A stretch of DNA of 64,000 bases. Source: Vagococcus martis. Its GTDB lineage: Bacteria; Bacillota; Bacilli; Lactobacillales; Vagococcaceae. Positions 1 to 11,844 of the stretch are shown piece by piece; positions within the stretch are counted from its first letter, which is position 1; every line of letters begins with the position of its first letter. A program made the translations under genes and the position numbers. A model generated the notes under the pieces. It saw only the letters and a program-made list of their open reading frames with translations, searched no databases and had not been told where the DNA came from. The DNA lies in NCBI RefSeq assembly GCF_002026305.1, contig NZ_MVAB01000001.1:1408001-1472000 (forward strand), in the 5' to 3' direction.

Positions 1-209
1 GATAAAAGAGTGAGATGGATTTGTTGGGTAGAGATAATATCTTTGTTTTGATGCTCATCTACGGTGTCGGTTTTTTCTACTTTTTTAACCATAGTTATTT
101 TACCAAGTGGTTCCTGGTAGTGGTCGTATTGAAATGTTTGGAAAATCCACCAAGCATTTAATAATAACATGACCACAGAAAGAACTTTCCAACTATATTT
201 TTTTAACAA
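1..209 (-). CDS. N-terminal part of a membrane-anchored protein, truncated by window edge
   Basis: The reverse strand opens at a TTG (207-209), preceded at 6-nt spacing by a perfect AGGAGG (216-221), and stays open to base 1. The visible 69 residues begin MLKKYSWKVLSVVMLLLNAW and show one hydrophobic segment at about residues 8-22. A polar stretch containing GKITMVKKVEKTDTVDEHQNK follows, which looks extracytoplasmic. A single N-terminal membrane anchor followed by such a domain would fit a YibE/F-type membrane protein, but too little is visible to name it. The rest lies outside the window. Confidence 0.6.
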   Translation of the reverse strand, partial: MLKKYSWKVLSVVMLLLNAWWIFQTFQYDHYQEPLGKITMVKKVEKTDTVDEHQNKDIISTQQIHLTLL

Positions 210-297
210 GAGAGACCTCCTCATAATTTAGGATTGATAACAGTATAGTTATATTATCCTGATTTTTTATGAGAAGGCCAATGATATCTATTCAAGA

Positions 298-534
298 TTA
301 GTATTTTAATCGTTTTTTAATAAAGGCTATTAAAGCAGTTATCAGAGAAATAATAATAGTGTATTTGAAAAAATTTACCCAAAAAACAAGATTAGGAGCA
401 AAAATAATCCACACCATCCAAAGCACAAAAATAATAGCTAATTGTTGTTTTAAATTTAGTTTTCTGATTAGTAACCATCTCAAAAAGTCATCATCATAAG
501 ACTTGGTATCTCTGTATTGTTTATACAATTTCAT
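298..534 (-). CDS. small two-segment membrane protein, hypothetical
   Basis: A 78-residue protein whose ATG follows TAGGAGGAACG at ideal spacing. It has a basic/acidic N-terminal third (MKLYKQYRDTKSYDDDF), then two hydrophobic segments at about residues 30-47 and 52-70, and ends in a lysine/arginine-rich tail (KKRLKY). This suggests a small integral membrane protein with cytoplasmic ends. It sits between the truncated gene at the left edge and the divergently transcribed ilv promoter. I recognise no family and propose no function. Confidence 0.6.
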   Translation of the reverse strand: MKLYKQYRDTKSYDDDFLRWLLIRKLNLKQQLAIIFVLWMVWIIFAPNLVFWVNFFKYTIIISLITALIAFIKKRLKY

Positions 535-687
535 ATATCGTTCCTCCTACATAAAAACTTGAAATTATTTTAAAAAAAGATAGTTAAATAAACTTTACTA
601 TGTTATTATTTATAATATAGTAAAGAGAATTATATCAAAAGAACAAATAGATTAAAAAGACCTAAAAATAAAAAATTTAAAAAACTA

Positions 688-716
688 TTGACAGTTTTAC
701 AAGATAAGTCTATATT
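688..716 (+). promoter_or_regulatory. ilv-leu operon promoter
   Basis: TTGACA at 688-693 and TATATT at 711-716 are separated by exactly 17 bp in an AT-rich region. The expected transcript starts near 723, about 40 nt before the ilv leader peptide. No other strong promoter was seen before ilvD. Confidence 0.8.
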
Positions 717-764
717 TACTTTAATAATATTTTAATCAAATTCCAATTAAAGGGGATCATTATC

Positions 765-818
765 ATGAGAGAGAGCAAGAATAATTTAGTCATTATTTTA
801 TTACAGGTTAGGAACTAG
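765..818 (+). CDS. ilv operon leader peptide (attenuation)
   Basis: A 17-codon reading frame, MRESKNNLVIILLQVRN, starts at an ATG 9-10 nt after an AAAGGGGA ribosome site and ends at TAG 816-818. Six consecutive codons specify Leu-Val-Ile-Ile-Leu-Leu, and a further Val follows two codons later, so ribosome stalling would report all three branched-chain amino acids. It lies between the operon promoter and a terminator hairpin at 889-931, which is the classic layout of transcription attenuation by leader-peptide translation. No T-box consensus is present. The frame is too short for automatic gene calling; the call rests on its codons and position. Confidence 0.85.
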   Translation: MRESKNNLVIILLQVRN

Positions 819-888
819 GACACGTTGGGTGAAAAAACATCTACAGGTCGAGTTCCTATTTGTTGTAAGATAATGGGATTCTTGCCTT
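809..888 (+). promoter_or_regulatory. ilv leader: pause/antiterminator region
   Basis: TAGGAACT (809-816, overlapping the leader stop codon) is complementary to AGTTCCTA (851-858). In addition GCAAGAAT (775-782, inside the leader-peptide gene) is an exact complement of ATTCTTGC (878-885), immediately before the terminator. The two pairings offer alternative structures whose choice would depend on where the ribosome stalls. The segment ATGGGATTCTTG (873-884) recurs in the leuA leader at 7234-7245. The pairings are read directly; the switching mechanism is inferred. Confidence 0.65.
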
Positions 889-931
889 AAAGCATTCCAT
901 TAAGTGTCATACTTAAATGGGGTGCTTTTTC
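889..931 (+). terminator. ilv attenuator terminator
   Basis: AAAGCA plus CCATTAAGT (889-905) pair with ACTTAAATGG plus TGCTTT (911-928), closing a five-base loop and followed directly by a T run. This is an intrinsic terminator 30 bases before the ilvD start codon, downstream of the LVIILL leader peptide. Confidence 0.85.
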
Positions 932-957
932 TTTTATTCTTAGAGGAGGAAATTATA

Positions 958-2652
958 ATGAGAAGTGACAAAATCAAAAAAGGTGTCGATGCTGCACCAG
1001 CAAGAAGTTTGTTGTATGCAACAGGACAAGTAAAAAATGCCAAAGACATGAACAAACCATTTATTGCTATTTGTAATTCATACATTGATATTGTACCAGG
1101 ACATGTACATTTAAGAGAATTAGCAGATATCGCAAAAGAAGCGATTCGTGAAGCAGGAGGCATTCCGTTTGAGTTCAATACAATCGGGGTTGATGACGGG
1201 ATTGCGATGGGACATATTGGTATGCGTTACTCTCTACCAAGTCGTGAAATCATTGCGGATGCAGCTGAAACGGTGATTAATGCCCACTGGTTTGATGGAG
1301 TATTCTATATTCCAAACTGTGACAAAATCACACCAGGAATGTTAATGGCGGCTGTGAGAACAAATGTACCAAGTATCTTTTGTTCAGGTGGTCCAATGAA
1401 AGCAGGGATTGATCCAACAGGTAAGGCTGCAACCTTATCATCCATGTTTGAAGCAGTTGGGGCATTTAAAGAAGGTGGCATGACAAAAGAAGAGTTCTTA
1501 TTCATGGAACAAAATGCTTGTCCAACATGTGGCTCTTGTGCAGGGATGTTTACAGCAAACTCAATGAATTGTTTAATGGAAGTTTTAGGAATGGCTGTAC
1601 CTTATAATGGAACAGCATTGGCAGTCTCTGATGAGCGTCGTGAGTTAATAAAACAATCAGCTGTTCATTTAATGAGCCTTGTAGAAAAACAAATAAAGCC
1701 ACGAGATATTATCACAAAAGAAGCAATTGATGATGCATTTGCCTTAGATATGGCAATGGGCGGCTCAACTAATACAGTGTTACATACATTAGCTATTGCC
1801 AATGAAGCAGAAATTGATTATGACTTATCTGATGTGAATGAGATTGCGAAACGTGTGCCTTATTTATCAAAAATTGCGCCATCATCTTCTTATTCAATGC
1901 ATGATGTACATGAAGCAGGTGGCGTGCCAGCTATCATGAATGAATTAACTAGTATCGAAGGAGCCATTCATCCAGATCGTATCACAGTTACTGGAAAAAC
2001 AATTAGAGAAAACGTTCAAAATGCTTTGATTAACAATGAAGAAGTGATTCGACCAAAAGAGAATGCATACAGTCCTGTTGGTGGCTTATCAATTCTTTAT
2101 GGAAATATCGCACCAGAAGGTTGTGTCATTAAAGTTGGAGGGGTTGACCCATCAATTTCAGTATTTAAAGGAAAAGCGATTTGCTTTGACTCACATGATG
2201 AAGCAGTTGCAGCGATTGATAATCATACAGTACAAAAAGGACATGTTGTGGTGATTCGTTATGAAGGACCAAAAGGTGGCCCAGGAATGCCAGAGATGCT
2301 TGCACCAACATCAAGTATTGTTGGACGCGGATTAGGAAAAGATGTTGCTTTAATTACTGATGGACGTTTTTCTGGTGCGACACGTGGAATTGCAGTAGGA
2401 CATATTTCACCAGAAGCAGCTGAAGGTGGACCAATTGGATTGGTTGAAGATGGCGATGAAATTGAAATTGATTTAGTGAATCGTACAATTAATTTAGCTG
2501 TATCTTATGATGAATTAGATGAGAGAAAAGCGAAGAAAAAACCATTTAAAGCAAAAGTAACAAAAGGCTATCTAGCTCGATATACAGCTTTAGTAACCTC
2601 AGCACATACAGGGGCTATTATGAGAATACCAGATAATTTGATGGGCGAGTAA
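958..2652 (+). CDS. ilvD: dihydroxy-acid dehydratase
   Basis: IlvD converts 2,3-dihydroxy-3-methyl-butanoate and -pentanoate to the 2-oxo acids that are direct precursors of valine and isoleucine. The ATG at 958 follows GAGGAGGA at good spacing and gives a 564-residue product, normal for the family; an upstream in-frame ATG at 904 lies inside the attenuator and is not used. Fe-S ligand motifs are visible: CNSY near residue 39, PNCDK (Cys121) and C188-PT-C-GS-C194. The C-terminal half carries TDGRFSG and GHISPEA, typical of the family. First structural gene of the ilv-leu operon; ilvB starts 15 bp downstream. Confidence 0.97.
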   Translation: MRSDKIKKGVDAAPARSLLYATGQVKNAKDMNKPFIAICNSYIDIVPGHVHLRELADIAKEAIREAGGIPFEFNTIGVDDGIAMGHIGMRYSLPSREIIADAAETVINAHWFDGVFYIPNCDKITPGMLMAAVRTNVPSIFCSGGPMKAGIDPTGKAATLSSMFEAVGAFKEGGMTKEEFLFMEQNACPTCGSCAGMFTANSMNCLMEVLGMAVPYNGTALAVSDERRELIKQSAVHLMSLVEKQIKPRDIITKEAIDDAFALDMAMGGSTNTVLHTLAIANEAEIDYDLSDVNEIAKRVPYLSKIAPSSSYSMHDVHEAGGVPAIMNELTSIEGAIHPDRITVTGKTIRENVQNALINNEEVIRPKENAYSPVGGLSILYGNIAPEGCVIKVGGVDPSISVFKGKAICFDSHDEAVAAIDNHTVQKGHVVVIRYEGPKGGPGMPEMLAPTSSIVGRGLGKDVALITDGRFSGATRGIAVGHISPEAAEGGPIGLVEDGDEIEIDLVNRTINLAVSYDELDERKAKKKPFKAKVTKGYLARYTALVTSAHTGAIMRIPDNLMGE

Positions 2653-2667
2653 GGGGGCGCGAGTCGT

Positions 2668-4343
2668 ATGAATAAAAAAGGAACAGAATTATTTATTGAT
2701 TCCTTATTGGATGAAGATGTTGAGATGATATTTGGTTATCCAGGTGGAGCGGTTTTACCACTTTATGATAGCTTGTATGATAAAAAAATCCCGCATATTT
2801 TGACGCGACATGAACAAGGAGCGGTACATGCAGCAGAAGGATATGCCAAAGCCAGTGGCAAACCAGGAGTCGTTTTAGTAACAAGCGGCCCTGGAGCTAC
2901 TAATGTGATTACGGGAATAGCCGACGCGATGAGTGATTCGGTACCATTAATTGTCTTTACAGGTCAAGTAGCCAGTAGTGGTATCGGGAAAGACGCTTTT
3001 CAAGAAGCTGATATTTTAGGTTTAACTATTCCTATCACAAAATACAACTATCAAGTAAGAAAAGTAGAAGACTTACCTAAAGTGATTAAAGAAGCATTTC
3101 ACATTGCGACAACAGGAAGAAAAGGACCAGTGGTGATCGATTTACCAAAAGATATCACGTTAGATGAAACACCGGTCAAAAAAATAGCCGAGGTGCATAT
3201 ACCAAGCTACCAGCCAAATTATATGCCACATCCTAATCAAATAAAGAAAGTCGTGACTGCGATAAATCAAGCAAGTAAACCAGTTTTCTTAATTGGTGCT
3301 GGCATTCATCACAGTGATGGGACGACCGAATTTAGAGAATTATTAGAAAATTCAAAAATCCCAGTTGTATCGACTCTTCTTGGCTTAGGAATTGTGCCAA
3401 CAGATAATGATTTATTTTTAGGTATGGGTGGTATGCATGGTTCCTATGCAGCTAATCAAGCATTGATGGAAGCAGATTTGTTAATCAATATCGGATCGCG
3501 CTTTGATGATCGATTAGCTAGTTGCCCAGAAAGTTTAGCAAAAGACAAAACCATTATTCATGTGGATATTGATCCAGCTGAAATTGGGAAAATTATTCCA
3601 ACAGATATCCCGATTGTAGGGGATGCTAAAGAAGTCATTCGATTATTAAATAAAGAAACATTTAATACAGAAAACTATGCTGATTGGCGTGACACAGTTA
3701 AAAATTATCAAACAGAAGCACCATTTACTTATGAAGAAACTGTGGAAGAAATCAAGCCACAACGAGCGATTGAACTTATTGGGAAAATTACCAATGGTGA
3801 AGCAATCGTCGCCACAGATGTTGGTCAACATCAAATGTGGGCAGCCCAATTCTATCCATTTAAACATCAAAATCAACTGATTACTAGTGGTGGTTTAGGC
3901 ACGATGGGATACGGTATTCCTGCTGGTGTTGGCGCACAATTAGCCAAACCAGATAAACAAGTGGTGATTATTGTTGGTGATGGTGGATTCCAGATGACCA
4001 ACCAAGAGTTAGCCATTTTAGAACAGTATCATCTTGCACCGAAAGTTATTTTGATAAACAACCATTCACTTGGTATGGTTCGTCAGTGGCAGGAGAGTTT
4101 CTTTAACGAAAGACGTTCTGAATCGGTGTTTGATAATCAACCAGATTTTCAAAAAATGGCAGAAGCGTATCATTTAAAATCTGTCAGACTAGATAATGCT
4201 GAAACATTGGAAGAAGAGTTGATTCAGGCGTTTAAAGAAAAAGAACCAATGGTAATTGAAATTAATTGCTCACCAACAGAGCACGTGTTGCCAATGGTAC
4301 CACCAGGAAAACCTAATAATGAAATGATTGGGGTGGTGAAAAG

Positions 4344-4347
<4 letters not shown>
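2668..4347 (+). CDS. ilvB: acetolactate synthase large (catalytic) subunit
   Basis: A ThDP-dependent enzyme that joins two pyruvates to acetolactate, or pyruvate and 2-oxobutyrate to acetohydroxybutyrate. The 559 residues show the pyrimidine-binding domain with catalytic Glu49 in TRHEQGAVHAAEGYA, a central domain, and the diphosphate-binding segment starting GDGGFQMTNQELA near residue 437 with NNHSLGMVRQWQ after it. Partnering with the regulatory subunit ilvN, which overlaps it by 4 bp (translational coupling), marks it as the anabolic enzyme rather than catabolic AlsS. The initiator ATG follows a GGGGGCG-containing spacer. Confidence 0.95.
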
Positions 4348-5854
<1,507 letters not shown>

Positions 5855-5865
5855 GAGGCGTTTCT

Positions 5866-7008
5866 ATGGGGACGTTGGTGACAAGTGAACAAGTTGAAAA
5901 AGCCAATCATATATTGGAGCCAGTGGTAACTAAAACACTGCTCCAATACGATGATTACTTATCAAAAAAATACGATGCTGATGTATATTTAAAACGTGAA
6001 GACTTACAAATCGTTCGGTCGTTTAAATTACGTGGAGCATATTATGCTATTAGTCAATTATCAAAAGAAAAGTTGGCTAAAGGGGTGGTGTGTGCCAGTG
6101 CTGGAAATCATGCACAAGGAGTTGCCTATACCTGTTTTAAAATGGGAGTTCCTGCTACGATTTTTATGCCAGTGACGACACCAAAACAAAAAGTTAACCA
6201 AGTAGAAGCATTTGGTGGAGATCAAGTGACAATCAAACTTGCTGGAGATACGTTTGATCAATCGAAAGATATGGCCATTCATTATGGTGAAGAACATGGA
6301 TTAACGTTTATCAACCCATTTGACGATGAAAACATTATTGCAGGACAGGGAACTGTTGCGCTTGAAATTGTTGACCAATTAAAGAAAAAAGAAGCGTCAC
6401 CTGCTGATTACGTCTTTACCCCTATTGGTGGTGGAGGATTAATCAGTGGTGTTAGTGCCTATTTCAAAGATAAAAGTCCAACAACAAAAATTATTGGAGT
6501 CGAGCCGGTTGGAGCAGCCTCTATGTCATTGTCATTAAAGGAGAAAAAAGTGACACCCTTATCTCATCTAGATAAGTTTGTTGATGGGGCAGCTGTGCAA
6601 GAAGTAGGAGCGATGACTTTTTTACACAGTCAACAATTGGTAGATGACGTGTGTGAAGTACCTATTGGAAAAGTATGTAGCACGATTTTAGAGCTTTATA
6701 CGAAACAAGCCATCGTTGTTGAGCCAGCAGGAGCCTTATCAGTAACGGCATTAGATGATTATAAAGAAGATATCAAAGGTAAAACCGTTGTGTGTATTAT
6801 CAGTGGTGGAAATAATGATATTCAGCGTATGCCTGAAATTGAAGAACGTTCACTGATTTATGAAGGATTAAAACATTACTTTGTGGTTAATTTCCCTCAA
6901 AGAGCAGGGGCGTTAAAAGAGTTTGTATCAGACGTTTTAGGTCCACACGATGATATCACTAAATTTGAGTACACAAAAAAATTAATCGAGGAAGTGGCCC
7001 AGTTGTGA
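5866..7008 (+). CDS. ilvA: threonine dehydratase, 3' end frameshifted
   Basis: A PLP enzyme deaminating threonine to 2-oxobutyrate, the entry to isoleucine synthesis. The frame encodes 380 residues from an ATG behind GGAGGCG. PLP Lys54 sits in [11 protein letters not shown] and the phosphate-cradling glycine loop [10 protein letters not shown] is near residues 187-196. A short ACT-like regulatory region begins at [16 protein letters not shown]. The frame ends prematurely as KLIEEVAQL; homologues of this type run about 40 residues longer. The missing tail is encoded downstream in the -1 frame (to 7127), entered at an A7 tract (6975-6981). The catalytic domain is complete, so activity may persist with altered allostery. 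Confidence 0.92.
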   Translation: MGTLVTSEQVEKANHILEPVVTKTLLQYDDYLSKKYDADVYLKREDLQIVRSFKLRGAYYAISQLSKEKLAKGVVCASAGNHAQGVAYTCFKMGVPATIFMPVTTPKQKVNQVEAFGGDQVTIKLAGDTFDQSKDMAIHYGEEHGLTFINPFDDENIIAGQGTVALEIVDQLKKKEASPADYVFTPIGGGGLISGVSAYFKDKSPTTKIIGVEPVGAASMSLSLKEKKVTPLSHLDKFVDGAAVQEVGAMTFLHSQQLVDDVCEVPIGKVCSTILELYTKQAIVVEPAGALSVTALDDYKEDIKGKTVVCIISGGNNDIQRMPEIEERSLIYEGLKHYFVVNFPQRAGALKEFVSDVLGPHDDITKFEYTKKLIEEVAQL

Positions 7009-7127
7009 TTGGTATTTTACTCCAAGATCATGGTGACTACGCTTCGTTAATTGAGCGTCTTACAATTTTTGATCCAAATTACATTAATCTACAAGAAAAT
7101 GAATCATTGTATACATTACTAGTCTAA
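6975..7127 (+). other. out-of-frame C-terminal tail of ilvA after an A7 tract
   Basis: Reading in the -1 frame after the run of seven A residues gives a tail containing [19 protein letters not shown] and ASLIERL, ending ENESLYTLLV at TAA 7125-7127. This matches the usual end of long-form Firmicutes IlvA (GP.LVGI.L....DY..LIERM...N..LL.). Fused to the upstream frame the protein would be 420 residues, a normal length. Either one A has been lost, or the sequence A-AAA-AAA followed by TTA, a classical slippery heptamer, permits -1 frameshifting. A sequencing slip in the homopolymer is also possible. Confidence 0.8.
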
Positions 7128-7140
7128 AGGAGAGAGTGTT

Positions 7141-7197
7141 ATGACAAAGTCAACGACAAGCATTTACCGATTATTATTAATGCAGGGCCCAGTGTAG
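7141..7197 (+). CDS. leu leader peptide with three tandem Leu codons
   Basis: An 18-codon frame, MTKSTTSIYRLLLMQGPV, starts 8-9 nt after a strong AAAGGAGAG ribosome site and ends at TAG 7195-7197. Three consecutive TTA codons (7171-7179) make it a leucine sensor. It lies 13 bp after the end of the frameshifted ilvA tail and upstream of a terminator at 7250-7285, so it is an attenuator internal to the operon that would control leuABCD separately from ilv. TTA is the commonest Leu codon here, so sensitivity would come from the tandem arrangement rather than codon rarity. Confidence 0.87.
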   Translation: MTKSTTSIYRLLLMQGPV

Positions 7198-7249
7198 ATA
7201 GTACACTCTGGGTCCTATTCGACTTTGTCTGACATGGGATTCTTGACTG
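7143..7249 (+). promoter_or_regulatory. leu leader: alternative hairpins
   Basis: GACAAAGTC (7143-7151, within the leader codons) pairs exactly with GACTTTGTC (7221-7229). Between them GGGCCCA and GTGTA (7185-7196) pair with TACAC and TGGGTCC (7202-7215), a stable hairpin that overlaps the leader stop codon. The common box ATGGGATTCTTG lies at 7234-7245 just before the terminator. A ribosome stalled on the Leu codons would block the first pairing and disturb the second; this order of events is inferred from the layout. Confidence 0.65.
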
Positions 7250-7285
7250 AAAGACTTCTCATGTTTCGACGTGAGGAGTCTTTTT
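7250..7285 (+). terminator. leu attenuator terminator
   Basis: AAAGACTTCTCATG (7250-7263) pairs with CGTGAGGAGTCTTT (7270-7283, two G-U pairs) across a short loop, followed by TTTTTAATTT. It ends about 20 bp before the leuA start and completes the attenuator begun by the LLL leader peptide. Confidence 0.88.
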
Positions 7286-7305
7286 AATTTGTTAAAGGGG
7301 AGATA

Positions 7306-8835
7306 ATGATGAAAACTATTCAATTTTTTGATACATCACTAAGAGATGGTGAACAAACACCAGGTGTTAATTTTAATACAGCTGAAAAAGTAAGAATTGC
7401 TAAACAATTAGAAAGTTATGGGATTGATGCATTAGAAGCAGGATTTCCAATCACATCACCAGGAGATTTCGAAGCTGTTTCAGAAATTGCCAAAGCTGTG
7501 GATACGATGACTGTTGTTGGATTAGCTCGTTGTCGTAAAAAAGACATTGATGCTGCATATGAGGCATTAAAACACGCGAATCATCCACAAATCCATGTTT
7601 TTTTAGCAACAAGTGAGATTCATATGAAATACAAACTCCATATGAGTGAAGAAGAAGTACTAGCTTCGATTAAAGAGCACGTCACGTACGCTAAATCACT
7701 GTTTGAAAAAGTACAATTTTCTCCAGAAGATGCCACTCGTACTGAAAAAGAGTTTTTAGTTAAAGCCATTCAAACAGCAGTTGATGCGGGTGCAACAATT
7801 ATTAATGTTCCAGATACGGTCGGCTATTCAAACCCAACAGAGTATGGTGAATTATTTCAATACATTACGTCAAATTGTCAGAATATTGATAACGTGATTT
7901 TTTCTTGTCATTGTCACAATGATTTGGGGATGGCAACAGCAAATGCTTTAGCAGCTATTGAAAATGGTGCAGGACGAGTTGAGGGAACAATCAATGGGAT
8001 TGGTGAACGAGCAGGAAATACAGCGATTGAAGAAGTTGCACTAGCTCTTCATATTAGACAAGATTTTTATCAAGCAAAAACAAATATCATTTTAGAAAAA
8101 ACGAAAATGACGAGTGATTTGATTAGCCGATTGTCCGGTATCCCAATTCATAAAACCAAACCGATTATTGGTGGTAATGCATTTGCTCATGAATCAGGTA
8201 TTCATCAAGATGGGGTATTGAAACATCCTGATACATATGAAATAATGACACCACAGTTAATTGGACTAAAAACAAATCATTTACCACTTGGAAAATTATC
8301 GGGTAGTCATGCCTTTGGTCAGAAATTAATCGAGTTAGGCTATACGAACTTAACTCCAGAGGAACAACAAATTTTATTTGATGAGTTTAAAGTATTGGCA
8401 GATAAAAAGAAAAATATTTTGGACAGAGATATTCATGCATTAGTTGCTGGTAATGCTATTTCGACAAGTCAAAGTTTAGAATTAAAGAATTTACAATTGC
8501 AATTTACTTCAAATGGTCAACAAGCTGCTGTGATTGAAATTGAAACATCAGATAAAGAAAAATTATCAGATTCAGCAACAGGACTTGGAAGTATCCAAGC
8601 AATTTATAATACGATTAATCGAATCATGGATAAAGATGTTCAATTAGATGCGTTTAGAATAGAGTCGCTAACAAGTGGAGAAGATGCGCAAGCAGAAGTT
8701 CATGTAGAAGTATCTAATCCTGAAACACAGGAATCTGTTCATGGAGTGGGCATCGATTTTGATATTTTAACAGCTTCAGCTAAAGCATATATCAATGCAT
8801 TTAGTAAACTAAGAGAAGGTGAGAAACATGACTAA
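7306..8835 (+). CDS. leuA: 2-isopropylmalate synthase
   Basis: It condenses acetyl-CoA with 2-oxoisovalerate, the first committed step of leucine synthesis. The 509-residue protein opens [20 protein letters not shown], with the conserved RDGEQ near residue 15. The TIM barrel has the [15 protein letters not shown] metal-binding segment and GERAGN. The C-terminal regulatory domain runs from about residue 385 ([18 protein letters not shown]) to the end and would bind leucine. The start follows AAAGGGGAGATA. It sits directly behind the leu attenuator; leuB overlaps its last codons. Confidence 0.96.
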   Translation: MMKTIQFFDTSLRDGEQTPGVNFNTAEKVRIAKQLESYGIDALEAGFPITSPGDFEAVSEIAKAVDTMTVVGLARCRKKDIDAAYEALKHANHPQIHVFLATSEIHMKYKLHMSEEEVLASIKEHVTYAKSLFEKVQFSPEDATRTEKEFLVKAIQTAVDAGATIINVPDTVGYSNPTEYGELFQYITSNCQNIDNVIFSCHCHNDLGMATANALAAIENGAGRVEGTINGIGERAGNTAIEEVALALHIRQDFYQAKTNIILEKTKMTSDLISRLSGIPIHKTKPIIGGNAFAHESGIHQDGVLKHPDTYEIMTPQLIGLKTNHLPLGKLSGSHAFGQKLIELGYTNLTPEEQQILFDEFKVLADKKKNILDRDIHALVAGNAISTSQSLELKNLQLQFTSNGQQAAVIEIETSDKEKLSDSATGLGSIQAIYNTINRIMDKDVQLDAFRIESLTSGEDAQAEVHVEVSNPETQESVHGVGIDFDILTASAKAYINAFSKLREGEKHD

Positions 8836-9883
8836 AATTACAGTATTAAAAGGTGATGGTATTGGTCCGGAAATTATGGATGCGGGACTAGATATTTTAT
8901 CAGTGTTTAAAGAAAATGGCTTGTTTAATTATGAAGTATCTGAGGAATTAGTAGGTGGTGCTGCGATTGATGCAGTTGGGAAACCACTTCCTGAAAAAAC
9001 AGTTGAAAGTTGTCAATCATCAGATGCGATTTTACTAGGAGCTATTGGTGGACCAAAGTGGGACCATTGTAAGGAACGACCAGAAGCCGGACTTTTAGCA
9101 CTTAGAAAACAATTATCGTTGTATGCTAATATTCGTCCAATTCAAGTTTCAGAAGAACTTGTTCATTTATCACCTATTAAAGAAGATATAATTACAGGTA
9201 CGGATTTTGTGATTGTTCGTGAGTTGACTGGAGGTATTTATTTTGGTGAACCACGCGAATTAAATGAAGAGGATGCGTTAGATACATGCATTTATACAAA
9301 AGAAGAGATTGAGCGTATCATGCGTGCAGCATTTGAATTAGCTCAAACAAGACGAAAAAAAGTCACATCGGTTGATAAATCAAATGTACTAGCAACAAGC
9401 AAATTGTGGCGTCAGGTGGCAATTGAGGTGAGTAAAGATTATCCAAATGTGACACTAGAACATCAATTAGTGGATTCTTGTGCGATGGTGATGATTACGA
9501 AACCAAAAGAATTTGATGTTATCGTGACTGAAAATATGTTTGGCGATATTTTAAGTGATGAAGCTTCAGTGTTAACTGGAAGTTTAGGAGTATTAGCTAG
9601 TTCTAGTTTATCTAAAACAGGTATTCATTTATTTGAGCCAATTCATGGTTCAGCGCCAGATATCGCTGGTCAAAATATGGCAAATCCATTATCGATGATT
9701 TATTCAGTGTCGATGATGTTACGAGATAGTTTTAAACAATATAAATTGGCTGACATGGTGGATGAAGCAGTTAGACAAGTGATGAAAAAAGGTATTATGA
9801 CAAAAGATTTAGGTGGAAGTTATTCAACAACTGATGTCACTCAACACATTCGTCAGGAATTGATAGAAATTATAGGAGGTTAA
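8828..9883 (+). CDS. leuB: 3-isopropylmalate dehydrogenase
   Basis: An NAD-dependent oxidative decarboxylase in leucine synthesis. I choose the ATG at 8828 ([16 protein letters not shown], 351 residues), which follows AAGGTGAGAAAC and overlaps leuA by 8 bp; a further in-frame start 9 bp upstream lacks spacing to that site. Family motifs: GDGIGPE, the substrate-binding arginines around REAL-type [14 protein letters not shown], and [20 protein letters not shown] near residues 237-256. The length is normal. Confidence 0.95.
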   Translation: MTKITVLKGDGIGPEIMDAGLDILSVFKENGLFNYEVSEELVGGAAIDAVGKPLPEKTVESCQSSDAILLGAIGGPKWDHCKERPEAGLLALRKQLSLYANIRPIQVSEELVHLSPIKEDIITGTDFVIVRELTGGIYFGEPRELNEEDALDTCIYTKEEIERIMRAAFELAQTRRKKVTSVDKSNVLATSKLWRQVAIEVSKDYPNVTLEHQLVDSCAMVMITKPKEFDVIVTENMFGDILSDEASVLTGSLGVLASSSLSKTGIHLFEPIHGSAPDIAGQNMANPLSMIYSVSMMLRDSFKQYKLADMVDEAVRQVMKKGIMTKDLGGSYSTTDVTQHIRQELIEIIGG

Positions 9884-9887
9884 ACAT

Positions 9888-11261
9888 ATGAAAACAACAC
9901 TATTTGATAAAGTATGGAACAAGCATGTCGTTGCAGGAAACGCTGGTGAACCTCAATTGTTATACATTGACCTTCACTTGATTCATGAAGTGACGTCACC
10001 TCAAGCATTTGAAGGATTAAGACTTGCTAATCGTCCACTTAGACGTCCGGATTTAACGTTTGGAACAATGGATCATAATGTTCCCACAAAAGACATTTAC
10101 AATATTTCTGATTTAGTTGCAAAAAAACAAATTGAAGCACTTGAAAAAAATTGTGCTGAGTTTAATGTGTCATTATTTGGTAATGGACATGATAAACAAG
10201 GTATCGTTCACATGATTGGACCAGAAACTGGCGTGACACAACCTGGTAAAACCATTGTTTGTGGTGACTCTCATACAGCGACTCATGGAGCATTTGGTGC
10301 GATTGCATTTGGTATTGGGACCAGTGAGGTAGAACATGTATTTGCAACACAAACATTATGGCAAACAAAACCTAAAAATATGGGTGTTAAAATTACTGGT
10401 GATTTGCAAAAAGGTGTTTATGCCAAAGATATTATTTTGTATTTGATTTCAAAATACGGAGTAGACTTTGGTACTGGATACGCAGTGGAATATTATGGTT
10501 CAACGATTGAAGGATTAACAATGGAAGAACGTATGAGTATTTGTAACATGTCCATTGAAGGTGGTGCGAAAATGGGGATGGTCGCGCCTGATGATACAAC
10601 ATTTGATTATGTAAAGGGTCGTGAGTTTGCACCAAAAAATTGGGATCAAGCTATTGAAGAATGGCGGACATTAAAAACAGATGATGAGTCATGTTTTGAC
10701 AGAATTATTGAAATTGATGCTAAAGACATTGCTCCTCAAGTAAGCTGGGGAACGAATCCAGGTATGTGTGTATCTGTTGATGAAGCTTTCCCAGAAATTA
10801 AAGATGAAAATGACACAAGAGCCTACGATTACATGGACCTAAAACCAGGTGGGTATGCTAAAGATATTGAGTTGGGTTATGTATTTATCGGCTCATGCAC
10901 AAATGGTCGCTTATCTGATTTGGAGGAAGCAGCAAAAATTGTCAAAGGCAAAAAAATTCATGATGGGATTACTGGGATTGTCGTTCCAGGATCACGTCCA
11001 GTGAAAAAAGCAGCTGAAAAAATTGGTTTAGATAAAATATTTGAAGAAGCTGGATTTGAGTGGCGTGAACCGGGATGTTCTATGTGTTTGGGAATGAATC
11101 CTGACCAAGTCCCAACCGGTGTTCATTGTGCTTCAACATCTAACAGAAATTTTGAAGGACGACAAGGGAAAGGTGCGAGAACACATCTTTGCAGTCCAGC
11201 AATGGCGGCTACAGCTGCAATAAATGGTCATTTTGTTGATATTAGAGAGGAGATGGCATAA
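9888..11261 (+). CDS. leuC: 3-isopropylmalate dehydratase large subunit
   Basis: An aconitase-family [4Fe-4S] subunit that isomerises 2-isopropylmalate to 3-isopropylmalate together with LeuD. The 457 residues are slightly short but complete. The cluster cysteines are visible in GSCTNGR (about residue 337) and in [10 protein letters not shown] (about 397-400), and active-site [12 protein letters not shown] lies near residue 126. The ATG follows GGAGGTTAAACAT. It overlaps leuD by one base (TAATG). Confidence 0.96.
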   Translation: MKTTLFDKVWNKHVVAGNAGEPQLLYIDLHLIHEVTSPQAFEGLRLANRPLRRPDLTFGTMDHNVPTKDIYNISDLVAKKQIEALEKNCAEFNVSLFGNGHDKQGIVHMIGPETGVTQPGKTIVCGDSHTATHGAFGAIAFGIGTSEVEHVFATQTLWQTKPKNMGVKITGDLQKGVYAKDIILYLISKYGVDFGTGYAVEYYGSTIEGLTMEERMSICNMSIEGGAKMGMVAPDDTTFDYVKGREFAPKNWDQAIEEWRTLKTDDESCFDRIIEIDAKDIAPQVSWGTNPGMCVSVDEAFPEIKDENDTRAYDYMDLKPGGYAKDIELGYVFIGSCTNGRLSDLEEAAKIVKGKKIHDGITGIVVPGSRPVKKAAEKIGLDKIFEEAGFEWREPGCSMCLGMNPDQVPTGVHCASTSNRNFEGRQGKGARTHLCSPAMAATAAINGHFVDIREEMA

Positions 11262-11839
11262 TGGAAGCAATCAATCATTATGAGGGATATGTTGTGCCGA
11301 TATTAAATGATAATATTGATACAGACCAAATTATTCCGAAAAACTTTTTAAAACGAATCGAAAAAACAGGGTTTGGTCAGTTTTTATTTGATGAATGGCG
11401 TTATTTAGATAACCGTGATGAAAACCCTGACTTTATTCTAAATAATGAAGAATATAAAAATGCAACGATTTTACTAACAGGTGATAACTTTGGGTGTGGA
11501 TCATCTCGTGAACACGCGGTATGGGCATTAGATGATTACGGATTTCGTGTGATTATTGCGGGTGGATATAGTGATATTTTCTACATGAATTCTATTAACA
11601 ATGGATTACTACCAATTATCTTACCAAAAGAAGAACGAGAAAAAATTGCAAAAGTAAAAGCAACTGATACAATTAAAATTGAGTTGGACAATCAATTAAT
11701 CAAAGTAGGAGATGAATCGATTCACTTTGATATTGATAAAAAATGGCGTGATAAATTAATTAGCGGTTTAGATGAAATTGATGAAACAATGGCTTATAAA
11801 GACCAAATTTTGGCTTATGAAAAAGTACAGGGCATTTAA
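11261..11839 (+). CDS. leuD: 3-isopropylmalate dehydratase small subunit
   Basis: This 192-residue swivelling-domain partner of LeuC carries [13 protein letters not shown] near the N terminus and the family signature [17 protein letters not shown] at about residues 75-92. Its ATG shares one base with the leuC stop codon, so translation is coupled. It is the last gene of the operon; an intrinsic terminator follows within 10 bp. Confidence 0.96.
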   Translation: MEAINHYEGYVVPILNDNIDTDQIIPKNFLKRIEKTGFGQFLFDEWRYLDNRDENPDFILNNEEYKNATILLTGDNFGCGSSREHAVWALDDYGFRVIIAGGYSDIFYMNSINNGLLPIILPKEEREKIAKVKATDTIKIELDNQLIKVGDESIHFDIDKKWRDKLISGLDEIDETMAYKDQILAYEKVQGI

Positions 11840-11844
11840 TGATT

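Noticed and set aside
535-957. T-box riboswitch upstream of ilvD
   Set aside because: No specifier-loop layout and no AGGGTGG-type T-box sequence; the leader peptide plus terminator explains the region better.
904-957. Upstream ATG at 904 as ilvD start
   Set aside because: It lies within the attenuator stem and lacks a ribosome site; ATG 958 has GAGGAGGA and matches the family N terminus.
7009-7305. Separate promoter for leuA
   Set aside because: No -35/-10 pair of useful quality between the ilvA end and the leu leader peptide; read-through from ilv is assumed.
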